Position numbers and translations under genes: made by a program. Under the pieces are notes generated by a model. The model had not been told where the DNA came from, searched no databases, and worked only from the letters and a program-made list of their open reading frames with translations. From the NCBI GenBank assembly GCA_024734495.1, contig JALMQS010000187.1, positions 7,275,499 through 7,339,498 of the forward strand: DNA of 64,000 bases, in the 5' to 3' direction. Positions 44,439 to 55,700 of this stretch are shown here, piece by piece. Source of the stretch: Forficula auricularia. Taxonomy: Eukaryota; Arthropoda; Insecta; Dermaptera; Forficulidae. How positions within the stretch are numbered: the stretch's first letter is position 1; each line of letters opens with the position of its first letter.

Positions 44439-45986
44439 ACCATATATATGAAATAAAACACGATAGGAAAAATGAAAAATTAATTTGTAATTTTAATATA
44501 GGGAAGGAAAAATTTGTTTATTTAAATATTTTAATTAACAGATTTGAGAATAGGTAGGTGGATGAAGGATATGACTTTTGAAATACAATTCTCACTTTAA
44601 ACTACTAAGATTCAACCAGTAAAAATTTCTAAAAACTAAAAACTTTATGATCGAAATGTTCTATGATAGTTAATGTCCTTTTGCCACCACTTTTAGGGGC
44701 GAACTCATTATTTTGAATCGGAATTTAAATACATCATTCTTTAAACAGCCCGAGGATGGTGACCTTTATTATTGGTTTGGTATTTTTGATCACTGAGATA
44801 TATATATATATTTTAATTAATTAATATCCTGAGGATTTGTGCCAATTAGGAGCTTTTCAGATCATAGCGTTCGCTGACAGAAATTTTTCAAAGCAGAACA
44901 GTTGCCGAGGGTATACCAAGTCTTGACATTTTTTTCCTCTAATTTTTATATTGTGTAATCCAACAAACCTGGGATGGATGATAAGAAATGAAAACTTTCC
45001 CTCTCCGAAATATGATTAAATTGACTATTAAGAAGAAATGATTTCATTGTGACTAGCAATTAAATAAAATGTTTTGGGTGATGAATCTTTTAAAGTCTGG
45101 CTATTCAGCCAGGGAGGAAGAGAGAGGCTCTTAATAAATGAATGACTGCCTAATTGAATTGAAACTGATTTGAACTTTAACTATCATATATCATAAAAGA
45201 TTTGTCCCAATGAGTGACAAATAAATTAAAACATTATCTTTTCGTGAACGATTTATTAAATCATCTTATTCAATTATATTTCTTTTCAAAGTTCCAAATA
45301 GGAAATGAACTACATTTTCGTTTGCGTCACTTCCTAGTAATAAATAAATAGAAACGCTATTCATATAACAATTGGTATTTATTTAGCAATTAAAGGAGGT
45401 GCTTTGTTATTCAGAATCTAAATTAATACAAATTGGAAGTATCATTGAACCTTTGAGGATCATTCCATAATTCCTAGACCCAAACTTGTTTTGATACCCA
45501 GGTTGCCTATCTTAAAAGAGAGCTAGAATTCAAGCAAGCACCTAATTCTTTGATGGTTGTTTAATTACTCTACAGTGAAGGGATCAGAAGATTGTGCGAC
45601 ATGAAAAGTTTGGTTACAAACTTCTGTATTTAAATAAAAAATGGTGGTCTTGTTAACCATCCTTGGTTTTCCATCCTCTAAACTTCAGAAAGACTTAATA
45701 AATGTTTTTAGTTTACTGGCTATTCTTACAGAAATTCACAGTAACACATTTTTGTTTGAAACTAGGGTTATTCGGCTCTTATATGTAACAAAGGATATAG
45801 TTTTTTTTTTACATTTCACATAAAAAATATATTCCATGCAAGTAGTTCAATGTGAATGACTTGATCTGATGTCAGTGAATGAGTCAAACATTGGCTGAAA
45901 TGTTGAAACATGCTCATTTGTTACCTAAATATTTTAGTAAAGATCTGTCACTTTTGTCTCATAATAGAATTTGAAACAGATCTTAT
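44439..45986. other. No gene seen
   Basis: AT-rich sequence leading into the assembly gap. No recognised elements. Confidence 0.5.
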
Positions 45987-46086
45987 NNNNNNNNNNNNNN
46001 NNNNNNNNNNNNNNNNNNNNNNNNNNNNNNNNNNNNNNNNNNNNNNNNNNNNNNNNNNNNNNNNNNNNNNNNNNNNNNNNNNNNNN
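45987..46086. other. Assembly gap (100 N)
   Basis: Exactly 100 N, the usual placeholder for a gap of unknown size. The sequence on its right is a tandem array. Confidence 1.
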
Positions 46087-46395
46087 TACGTATTTGTAAT
46101 ATTTGTATTTTCGATACAAAACACATAGAAAATGAGCATTATCTATACAAAATACAAATGTATCGAAAGTACATATTGTAAATATTTGTATTTTCGATAA
46201 CATGTATTTTAGATACAAAATACATAGGAAATAAGCATAATCGTTTCAAAATACAAATGTAAATATTTTTATTTTCGATAACATGTATTTTTAGATACAA
46301 AATACATAGGAAATGAGCATTATCGATTCAAAATACAAATATATCAAAAATATTTATTTTAAATATTTGTATTTTCACCATTTTCAAAAAATACC
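46087..46395 (+). repeat. Tandem repeat of ~80-100 bp abutting the gap
   Basis: The block ATTTGTATTTTCGATA...GATACAAAATACATAGGAAAT(G/A)AGCAT recurs about three times with unit lengths between roughly 80 and 100 bp. Each unit has inner inverted pieces (ATACAAAT/ATTTGTAT). The array probably continues into the gap. Confidence 0.8.
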
Positions 46396-46725
46396 TATAA
46401 TTTGAAAACTAAAGAAATTCAAAAAGGCCACAGGCTCCCCACCTCTGATGTATGGAATCAATTATGTTAACAGGTGGAGGAAATTCCTATAAAATTCCTC
46501 ATTTAAATAAGACAAAGTTTCGTCGCGAGGGTGGACTAACTGGAAAATATTTATGTTCCAAAGAAGCGTACAATATTTCAGATCCTATACAATTATTTTT
46601 TTTATTATTTTCCTATTTATTTTTTATAATGTTTATCAATATGAACGAATGTGAGCAAATTGGTGAATGAGTAAACAAATATACACATAATATGTGGACC
46701 ACTAGAAAGCTAGAAATGCAAAAAC

Positions 46726-46841
46726 TGGGTGTGGGGTGGAGTGGATGTGGGTGGTCCGGTGGTGGGCGAGTTTTTGGGGGCGGGGTTGGGGTGCAGTGGT
46801 GGCGGTGAGGTGCGTGGTTTCGGGGGGTCCAGGGGGCGTGT
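46726..46841 (+). other. G-rich island with quadruplex potential
   Basis: About 115 bases almost without A or C, with many GGG/GGGG runs (GGGTGTGGGGTGG, TTTTTGGGGGCGGGGTTGGGG, TTTCGGGGGGTCCAGGGGG). Several windows fit the G3N1-7 quadruplex pattern. It contrasts sharply with AT-rich flanks. Open frames across it are a consequence of the missing A. It could be a structure-forming element or low-quality sequence. Confidence 0.8.
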
Positions 46842-47407
46842 ACTATATATATTTGTATTTTTTTTAATTTTGCTACTGTGCGCTTGGTGGCTCCAGGTAG
46901 TTTATTATTATAAACGAATAATATAATTGATGTAATTAATATATGAGTAAAGCCCGGTCGTCAGAACTCGTCTGCCCTCCGGGCGTACTGAGTAATGAAT
47001 AATTGGTCTTGTGCAATTGATATCTAATTTAAGCCCTAACTAACTCTGACGAATCCTTAAACATTTTCTTTGGGTGTATTGGTTGAATATTATAATGACG
47101 TAGGTGGTAGGGATGGTCTGCTTACTTTTCCCTCTTGATTACTCATCAAAGACAATTCCGCCATCTCGCGGTCTCAACCTGAAATCTTCTAAACAACAAA
47201 TTATTACCTCACCCAATTCTCTTCATTCATCTTTTATTAGAAAACATTCACAATTTTTGCTTTGTCATTCTGGATATGGCCAAGTATTAGAATTGCGCAT
47301 TAAAAAAAGTAGGGTTTTTGCTCTACACACAAACAGAGAGTATCGAGTATTGGAAAAGTTTCATTTTCCACTCTAATGACTAAACCAACAGCGTACCGGA
47401 GCTTGAG
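46842..47407. other. No recognised gene
   Basis: A 90-codon frame at 47104-47376 shows no recognisable domain. CCCGGTCGTC...GCCCTCCGGGCG near 46953-46986 could form a small hairpin. Confidence 0.35.
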
Positions 47408-47725
47408 GAAAAGTTTCACTTTTTCCTCCTCAATTAATTAAATAAAATTAATTTTTCAAAAATTATAAATATTAACAATGATTTGTTTATATTATTACTT
47501 ACTAATAATAAAAATTCAAATAAAATAAATAAAAGTAAATCAAACTTCTTAAGAAAATCTATCTCAAGGAAACTGGCCAATTATTTATTACTTTTATTTA
47601 TTTTATTTGAATTTTTTATTGTTAGTAAGTAATAATATAAACAAATCATTGTTAATATTTATAATTATTAAAAAATTAATTTTGTTTAATTAATTAGAGG
47701 AGAAAATGAAACTTTATTAACTAAA
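47408..47725. repeat. Fold-back repeat with ~130-bp arms
   Basis: Arms at about 47408-47537 and 47588-47725 are inverted copies (AAAGTTTCA...TTAATTAA, AACAATGATTTGTTTATA, TAAAAATTCAAATAAAATAA). The spacer is about 50 bp. No ribozyme motif is visible. Confidence 0.8.
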
Positions 47726-47729
47726 AAAT

Positions 47730-47830
47730 ATTTTTTCAAGCAGAAGAGACACTATTTTATTGCCTCCTTTAATTTATAAAAATTCTTCTACTCTCGACAA
47801 AAAGAAACTTTTAATTTAAAATAGTATTAA
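47730..47830. mobile_element. Family B fold-back, right-end fragment
   Basis: CAAGCAGAAGAGACACTATTTTATTGCCTCC followed by TTTATAAAAATTCTTCTACTCTCG matches the right end and flank of the family B elements. The HHR part is missing. Confidence 0.55.
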
Positions 47831-48019
47831 TTTATTTTATTTGAATCTCTCCATATTGATAAAATGTGGCTCAGTGATTTGAAAACGTTCTTATATAAAG
47901 AAAATATACAGAGAAATTGAACCGTGAAAGTTTAATAATATAACAATAATTTCTTATGTTAATTCTAGATATTTAGAAAATTATTTATTATTTTATTATT
48001 TTTTGAAAAGGAAAAATGA

Positions 48020-48075
48020 AGTGAACTACCCGGCAGGACTTGAACCCACGTCCTCTCACCTATAGCCGAAGAAAA
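48020..48075 (-). repeat. tRNA-like T-arm with B box (SINE or tRNA relic)
   Basis: The minus strand reads TCGGCTATAGG...GGACGTGGGTTCAAGTCCTG. GGTTCAAGTCC (48036-48046) is a perfect RNA polymerase III B box, and the flanking bases give a T-arm. D arm and acceptor stem cannot be assembled, so it is not a functional tRNA. A tRNA-derived SINE fragment is the likeliest explanation. Confidence 0.5.
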
Positions 48076-49090
48076 AACAAAATAAAACTAATGTTTAAAA
48101 GTTACTTTCTCTAAAATATACAGTTTCATTAAAAAAAAAATGCAAGGAGCAAAGTAAAAAAATGAAATGAAATAAGCAATATCTTTATATACTAGTATAC
48201 ATATATGTGGGATTTCGTTGAATCAGTTAATATAGATTCACAGTAGAAATGCAAGGTCCCGCTTTTGAACCTTGTTGCTCCAAGTGTCTATAAAATATTA
48301 TCTATATTTTATAATTTAATTGATGAAAATTGTCTTCCTCTAGACCTCTATGTGATTACACCCTATAACTTGAAGAAAATAAATTAAAAATTATTTTCTA
48401 TGTTAGGTGTCGTTATTGTGAGGTATTTGATTATTTTTTTTTAATATAGGAATGATTAAGGTGTTTAAATAACGATAATTATTTAATAAAATTTTATAAA
48501 TTTATTACTCCATGCTGAAAATGTTTCGGGCTTTTAATACAATATAAACAAGAAAAGTGAATTAATGAACATATAGGACTACATAATAATAACTAATAAC
48601 ATAAACAATAAAGACATTTTAAAATTATTCCAATTACGGATAGATCGACGATATGGTCCCGGTGTCCGGGTCAATGCGCAATTTTGTTCCGGCTAATTGG
48701 AAATAATTAAAAAGTGCGAAATATACACGAAGACAAAACGTGAAGCCTCGGAAAACGGCAAAACGAAATCCCGAATTTAACGCAGGCCTAATACGCAGAG
48801 AGGCAAGTCTGTTAACTGTCAGCTAAATTGTAGTGGAATTTTCGACTCGATTAATAATAACAAAAGTTTATCCTAGTGAAGAATATTTACACATTTTTAC
48901 TAATATGCTCAATCATAATTATTTAGCTGGCTATACTTCTCGCTTTCTAAAATCGCACCAAAGGCGCTAATTTCTGTTTTGAGCACTCTAAATTGTCCAG
49001 GTTTGAGGAAAAATTAAAGTTTCAGGACCCAGGCAGGCGATCGCAATATTATATAGAATATAAATGTGAGAGTAAATATTATTAAAAAGA
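48076..49090. other. No gene seen
   Basis: AT-rich DNA; no recognised elements. Confidence 0.5.
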
Positions 49091-49151
49091 GAGGCAATAA
49101 AAGAGTGTGTCTTCTGCTGGAAAAATAAATTTTTTAATTTATTTATAACGA

Positions 49152-49186
49152 GACTATAGTTTCGAGGGCTTTGGCCCCTTCATCAG
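49152..49186 (-). ncRNA. Hammerhead ribozyme, family B
   Basis: CUGAUGA, A, a GC-rich helix II (GGGGC/GCCCU, loop CAAA), GAAAC, UAUA, GUC. The core is complete. Helix I starts with AG/UC and is then interrupted by an internal loop, as in the PLE copy at 13.1 kb. Confidence 0.7.
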
Positions 49187-49373
49187 TCTATTACACTTGA
49201 TTCACAGGAATTGATGTGTGAAAGTGAGTTTTACACAGCAGAAGACACACTTTTATTTTTTACTTAAAGAATGTGGTGTAGGTTTTAGGTGAAACATGAT
49301 ATTAATTAATAAAGTAAAGGGTGTGTAATTTCACAGTGAATGAAATAAAACTCAAAGAGGTTTATACAAAATC

Positions 49374-49404
49374 AATATATTTCGGATTATTAGTCCACCA
49401 TCAG
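49374..49404 (-). ncRNA. Decayed hammerhead motif, family C (left arm)
   Basis: CUGAUGG (A9 to G), U, helix II, GAAA, AUU. The single core change should abolish cleavage. Confidence 0.45.
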
Positions 49405-49444
49405 GAGTTTTACAGGTTAAAAACGGTTTTTAACCTGTAAACTT

Positions 49445-49476
49445 CTGATGGATGGACTAATAATCCGAAATATATT
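49445..49476 (+). ncRNA. Decayed hammerhead motif, family C (right arm)
   Basis: CUGAUGGA: one inserted G in the CUGAUGA box; the rest matches the intact copies. Confidence 0.45.
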
Positions 49477-49639
49477 GAGTTTGTATAAACCTCTTTGAGT
49501 TTTATTTCATTCACTGTGAAACTACACACCCTTAACTTTATTAATTCACTCTTTTATTGACTCTTTTAATTTATAAAAATTCTGCTACTCTCGGCAAAAA
49601 TAAACTTTCAATTTAAAAAATATGATGTCTAACCGACTC

Positions 49640-52600
49640 TAACTATAATGCCCACACAGACGGATGATAGAGAGACAAACATTATAACGGTACTAATAGG
49701 GTTCTGTTTCGTATTTTTAAAAGAACCTAAAAATTGCTAAATCCCAAAAAGAAATTTCGGAACTCTGGTTAAATTCCCAAGGGAGGAGGAGGGGACAACC
49801 ATTCTGATATATGCATAATTAAAAATTATCCACTCCATCTTGTAGCTGATGACAACCTCTTGTGATTTTCTTAGAAATTTCTATATTTGAGTCGTTCATT
49901 TCCAAAACTGCCTAGTTACATTGGGTCTAGTTCCAGGGAAACAAGAAAAACCTTTAAGTTATAAACAGCAAGATTTAATTTTGGTTTTTTTAAATTTAAA
50001 AAACAAAATGCTTAGAAATCTTGATGTATGACCCTGCTTTAAGCCATTGTATCACACAATATGTATTGGTGGGGGAGGGGGAAACTTATTCAAGACACTG
50101 CTTATTCGCTATTTTCAGCAAATTTGTTAAAAAAAGAGTATTAAATATAAATCAGAAACTTGGCTTAACCTAACCCTGACAAAGTTTTCACATTATCCTT
50201 CAATTTTCCTTTTCGAGATCCAAATTGATCTGACGCCTAAAAGTGTCAACAGAAATTCGAGACAATTCCTTATCGCAAGTACAATAGCGAATAGAAAATG
50301 TCCGAATTAATTACAATTGCCATTGGTAATAAGCCAAACGCTGTTAAGAAAACGTCGGAATGAATTGATGGGAATAAATTGAATGAAGAGTAGGTAAGCA
50401 AGCATCTCGTTATGAATGCCAGCCGTGAAGCATTCGCCTTTTCGCCTCTCGCTCTTTCCATACTAATCTAGGGAAATTGAAGAATAATTTGGATAATTAT
50501 ATGTTGTTTGGGAGCCGTGGGCGTTAGGCAGGTGATGGGAGTCGCCTGTCCTCTCGGATAATTTCCACTCTCTATTAAAGAACGATAAATTTTAAATTTG
50601 TTTTTGAGAAATATCATCATTTGTTATGTCACTCGGACAATAGACACGATGCCTTCTTCATATATTAATGATTATTAAAATCTCTTAAGAAAACGAAAAC
50701 AAAAAAAAAACATAAATGTGAAATTATTAAAGACGATTCTACGATAGGGTTATTGTTTTGGTGGGATTAATTTGTTATTCAATAAAATGTTGCTATACGA
50801 AGTTAGAACATTCCAAAATCTCAACAGAAATTTCTATTTAAGGTAGTTGACAATACTAGCAAAAAGTTAATGCTAGAGTATATAGAACAGACAATAAGGA
50901 TTCATAATTCATAAGCTCAAAACTTTTTGCTGTTTATGTACCACTACTAGCCAATCCCGTGCTTTTTTCACAAATCTGGCAACGTTCTCCGAGCTTGAAT
51001 ATTTTTATCATAGAAATGACACAGATAAAATACTTCATAAAGGTCGATTTATTAAACAAAAAGTTCTTAATAAACGATTAATAGCTGTTGCGACAATGGC
51101 TGAAGCGAAAAAACGTCAAAAAAGTACTAAAGTTAATCCACTTTTTAGGTTAAATATATGTGTTGTTGCAAGCTTGTTTTTATTGTAAATTTTTCATTAT
51201 ACTTTTTTCATTATTTATTCATTATTATCTCAGAAACTGGTTTGTATCTATGAATTAAAATTTTCTTAAAAAATGTATTAGTTATTGTTTAATATTGGTT
51301 TAGTTTTTTATAACAATCGTAAGAAGAGTTTCTTAATTATAATTAAATATGTATGTAAACTTTCCGATATCCCGTATAGTGCAATGTATAAGAGTCTGAA
51401 AAACTGTATCTTTGAAATTTAATATCTCCGGAACTATATTGTTCATTAATTTCGTTTTGCCACCAATCGATGCAGAATTACATATTTAAATAATAATCTG
51501 TCTAAATTTCAAAAAAAATCCCAAGAAAACCCATATGGTGAAACAACTACCTTAATTGTTCAAATCTAGTCTTTAAATTTCTAAGTAAATAACAAGAGGG
51601 TGTCATCTACTCGATCCGAGATAGAAGGTATTATTTTTAATTACCTATATGTCATAAAAGTGGTTTTCACCCCCACAGAAATCGACCTTGAGTTCAAAAA
51701 TTAATAATCCGGGCCTATTGACTACTCTGGGAGGAGAGCCATCTGAAATAAATCATGTTTCCGGCTCAATATTTCACTCAAAGATTTAAATCTTCACTAG
51801 TAAAACTTCACTGTATAGTGGTACTAATTTATACACATAGCTATTCTATATAGTTTAAAAAAAGATCGTTGAGTGTTTTAAATTTTGAATTTCTTCAAAA
51901 GTAATGAAATGCAAAGGCAGAATTTTATAAATTTATTTTATAAACAAGACCAAACTTGGTGGCTTGAAGAATTTTTTTCGCCTCTGTACTCAAGACTACT
52001 CTCTGAAAATTTTCGTTATTTGGGATTTATTTTTGCCATCTGTTTGAGCTAAAATACTTGGCACAAAAATGTTGTTTGTCACTACAGACTTATAAAGCAA
52101 ATATCAACTCATTAGATACAACTGTTTAACAGTTTTCTATATAACAAATTCGATTTTATCTAGTTTTGAGGGTTTTTTAACTGGAATTTCTGAAGCTAGA
52201 AAGCTAAAAATAAAAACTTCTTTCTATTAGAAAAACAAACATTTTAGCTTTTTAGGACTTTTTATTAAAAAAAAAAAGAATTTCTTAAATTAAATTTTAT
52301 CTTGTTTTAGAAAAAATTTTCTCAATTTTTAAATACCTATATAAATATTTTTATTGTCCAACGAATTTGCTTTATTTGTTATTTAAGTGTGATCAAAATG
52401 AGAATCTATTTCGTGAAAAGGCCACAGATAGAAGGATCCTCTCTTGATAAGAAATTGAAGAGGCTGTGAACTGGAAAAAATACAAGTTCAGACAAGTTTC
52501 AGACAAATAGAAATTATTCGAGATTTCGGCTGTTCTAGAATTAGACCCGAACTATACATGAAACTTAAATTTAGAGTAAAGAAATAATAACAATTTACCA

Positions 52601-53465
52601 AGGGATCTTTTTCTTGTGCTTTAATAAATTAAGACGGAGATTTTTATATTTAGAATAAAACAAAATTTTGACATCTTGGCCATTTATTTTGACGAGTAAC
52701 AGCCAAGATATGTCCCTGTTTTAAATTAATGGGTGTGACACATTATGGGATTGACAATTTGTTTTAAAAACTCATTTTTTGTATCTCTGATTTCACGATA
52801 TTATCAATATAGGTAGCCAGAATTTTGAGTTCAAAGAAAAACTTCTTGAATTCAGAACTTCTGGTTGAAAAATATAGAAAATCGAAAAAATCTGTTCGCT
52901 TTTTGAAAAGATCTCGACTGAAGGTAATGATCTGAAATTTTACAGAAAAGTTTATATTAATAGCTGGAACTTGGTGTCAGCTTTCAATTTTCTAGTTTAA
53001 ATCATTTACTAAAAACCCAAATTTCCATATCACCTTAATTTGTGAAAAGCGTACTTAATCTTGAAGAAGTTTACACTTTTTCCTCTAATTTTGAAATAAA
53101 AATCAATAAAATGTATATACTAATACGTAATTTAGGACACGAGGGCTAAAAAGGACAACACATTTTTTTAATTTTGTTTTGCCGAACCAAACGTGACGAA
53201 CTGCGATATCTCATCAAACACTTCACAAGAGGTTGTCATCATCTACTAATAGATACAGATGGAGTTGATAATTCTTAAATATACATATGTCAGAAGGGTT
53301 GTTTTCCTCCCTCGGAATTTAAACCAGAATTCCGAAATTTCAATAAATTTTTGGGATTCGGCAATTTTTAGGTTTCTATAAAAATGTGAAACAGAACCCT
53401 ATTAGGATTGTTGCAATGTTTGTCTCTCTATCCTACGTCTGTTATGTGTAGGCATTATAGTTAAA
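49640..53465. repeat. Pair of ~230-bp inverted repeats 3.4 kb apart
   Basis: 49640-49870 and 53224-53465 are inverted copies (ACTATAATGCC...CAGACG, AGGGTTCTGTTTC, CAATTTTTAGG-type and GATGACAACCTCTTGTG-type blocks). Next to both lies the same TAGCAGA...GCCGAGAGTAGC block as beside family B fold-backs. The 3.4 kb between contains no recognisable coding sequence. Either two independent copies or the termini of one large decayed element. Confidence 0.6.
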
Positions 53466-53513
53466 TATAAAAGTTTTTATTTTGCCGAGAGTAGCAGAGT
53501 TGTTGATTCATTA

Positions 53514-53571
53514 ACAGGAACAAAGAGGTTGTCCTCTGTTTGATGCAAATAAATATACACACATATATATC

Positions 53572-53603
<32 letters not shown>

Positions 53604-53760
53604 TTGTGTGTATATATTATTTATTTGTTTGAGAGTATAGTTTCGAAGGCTTGGCCTTCATCATCAGTCTTTTTTAATTATAAATATTATTTTTCATGTG
53701 GTCGTTATCGCATATATATTTAAATTTTTTGCTCTTATTCAGCCGATAACCCAGTCAGAA
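53514..53760 (-). mobile_element. PLE 3' terminal segment, minus strand
   Basis: In reverse, CACATGAAAAATAATATTTAT, the hammerhead, ACAAATAAATAATATATA, a (TA)n run at about 53571-53596, GCAAATAA and GAGGACAACCTCTTTG follow the same order as the PLE at 13.03-13.22 kb. RT and endonuclease are missing. Related scraps lie at about 53800-53850 and 55075-55180. Confidence 0.7.
53633..53667 (-). ncRNA. Hammerhead motif, family B, helix III mismatch
   Basis: CUGAUGA, U, perfect 6-bp helix II (GAAGGC/GCCUUC, loop CAA), GAAAC, UAUA, CUC. The C15.2-G16.2 pair has become C-C, otherwise the core is intact. Confidence 0.55.
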
Positions 53761-54035
53761 TTAAAAAAAATATTGTCCCAGACAAATAAATAATATTTAT
53801 AGATATATTATTTGCATGAAGCAGAGGATAACCTCATTGATTCTCTTTATTATAGTTAAACTTAGCCGTACTTAGTCTTGAAAAAGTTTACACTTTTTCC
53901 TCTAATTTTGAAATAAAAATCAATAAAATGTATATACCTATACTTAATTTAGGACACGAAGGCTGAAAGGGACAATAAATTTTTTAAATTTTATTTTACC
54001 GAGCAAAACGTGACGAACTGCGATCTCATCAAATT

Positions 54036-55478
54036 CAAACAAAAAGTTTGATGTTAATTAAAGTTTCCATAAGTTGGTCTTTTTAATTATTTTTGAAACT
54101 TTTAAAAGCATCCTAAAATAGTGGGTTTTTTTTTCATTATTACTCTTTTTTTAATAAAATAAATTTGTTTCGAAATGAGCGATTGATTGTGGAATGGCCG
54201 ACGCATGGTATGCTAATCAAGGACAATATATTAATATTGACAGGTCAATCGCTTATGCATTCCTCAGTAGCGTTGTGGAAACGATTTCGTAATATACAAC
54301 TCATGAAGTAGGTACTTCCAGTCCAGTGTAGGATCGGATTTCCACAAGTGGGCGAGTGGAGTCCCCTGCCCAAACGTCCCCACCCAAAACGTCCCCTCTA
54401 GATAAAATCATCCTATAATAAAATTAACGACACGAATAGATTAGAAAAAATAATTAGAATGGAAGAAAATTAGAAGAAAAAAATTTGCCCAAGAAAAACT
54501 CGTTTCCTTCCTTTCGCTTTCCATAATCAGTTCGTGTTTATGACTGGAAGACGTTTTAATATCAATAGAGAGAGATATTCCGTGGAGCAACCGGGAGCAC
54601 TTGGGATTTTATTAGCCATATAATAAATTATAGATATTAATAAAAATGTACTTATAAAAAATACAAGAAATAAAATATTAAGTAGGAGATGAAAAATACT
54701 TTTTGATCATTTTGAACATAATATTTGTATCGAATGAATAAAAACTCAATATATTGTTGATGGCAAATATGTTGAAACTTTTGTGGTTGATTTTGTTTTT
54801 TTTTTTTTTTTTTAGTTTTTTTTATTTAAAAACACATTTTATTATGCAGCTAAACAAATATATAAGTGAGAAAAATTTGTACTTTTTATTGAAATTATCA
54901 TTCTATATTTTTTTCAGCAAACGTTTTGAGCTAGAAAGTGGAAATATGACACAAAGGAATTAAAATTGTTTGTTGAATTTCATCTTAAAATATGTACCTT
55001 TACATTTAAAGATTCGAGTTTCAATCTCTGAAGCTAGAAAGTCTGAAATCTATTCACAAGGAAAATTCACTGAGGCTGTCCTCTGCTTGATGCAAATAAA
55101 TATATACCTATATGTAATTTATTTCTTAGAAGCTATAGTTTAGAACGTTTGATCAGTCTTTTTAATTAAAAGAAAAACTGAGTTGATTTTAATAATATTT
55201 AATATAAATTTCAAAATATTTTATTTTTTGATTAGATGAGTTGTTGTTTTCCTCATATATCTTTCATCATTTCAAAAAGGCTTTAAATACGAAAATAATA
55301 CATTATAAATAAATTTTTTTTTTCTTTTTATTTCGCCATGGGCGATCCAGCCTCAAAGTATTTCCCAGATCAAACTCTATAGTCTCTTTCTTTTGGCACA
55401 ATGTAGAGTTAAAAAGCCGTGATTAATAAAATTTTTTAGAAGAATAATGATGATGGCCGAGCAAAAGCAAATGTCAAA
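54036..55478. other. No gene seen
   Basis: AT-rich DNA with a long T run at about 54789. A CCCAAACGTCCCCACCCAAAACGTCCCC patch near 54370-54400 is a short direct repeat. A decayed PLE tail is at 55075-55180. Confidence 0.4.
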
Positions 55479-55486
55479 GACTACCC

Positions 55487-55692
55487 CGAGGGGTGATCTG
55501 CGATTGGAAGTAGATGTACACCTCTTTGGAAGTATTTTGGAAGTACTTAGAAATATTTGGAAGTACTTGGAAATATTTGAAAGTACTTGGGAATATTTGA
55601 AAGTACTTGGAAATATTTGGAATTACTTGGAAATATTTGGAAGTACAAGAGGAAGTAGGTGTACAGCATATTAAGTCGCGGTTCACCCCTCG
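55487..55692. mobile_element. hAT-like MITE filled with a 20-bp minisatellite, copy 2
   Basis: CGAGGGGTGATCTGCG and CGCGGTTCACCCCTCG termini, flanked by GACTACCC at 55479-55486 and 55693-55700 (exact 8 bp). The interior array of the same TACTTGGAAATATTTGGAAG unit is shorter than in copy 1 (element 206 versus 304 bp). Confidence 0.9.
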
Positions 55693-55700
55693 GACTACCC

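Larger units (their letters stand above)
49258..49546. mobile_element. HHR fold-back element, family C, 12-bp TSD
   Basis: Flanked by CACACTTTTATT (49246-49257) and CACTCTTTTATT (49547-49558), one mismatch. The outer GTGGTGTAGGTTTTAGGTGA and both arms are present, each with a damaged hammerhead: minus 49374-49404 (A9 to G) and plus 49445-49476 (one extra G inside CUGAUGA). Confidence 0.8.
49091..49573. mobile_element. HHR fold-back element, family B, with nested family C element
   Basis: The left arm starts GAGGCAATAAAAGAGTGTGT. The intact hammerhead follows on the minus strand. The right arm (ACACTTTTATT...GACTCTTTTAA) is split at 49257 by the family C element and resumes at 49559. Same family as 3701-3865 and 60128-60361. 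Confidence 0.75.
53058..54035 (+). repeat. Direct repeat of ~160 bp, two copies
   Basis: 53058-53222 and 53876-54035 share GTTTACACTTTTTCCTCTAA, ATCAATAAAATGTATATAC and ACGTGACGAACTGCGAT with minor changes. Function unknown. Confidence 0.8.

Noticed and set aside
45910..46218. Frames spanning the N run
   Set aside because: They consist of unknown residues across an assembly gap.
46729..46926. Gly/Val-rich 65-codon frame
   Set aside because: It is the translation of the G-rich island and reflects its composition.
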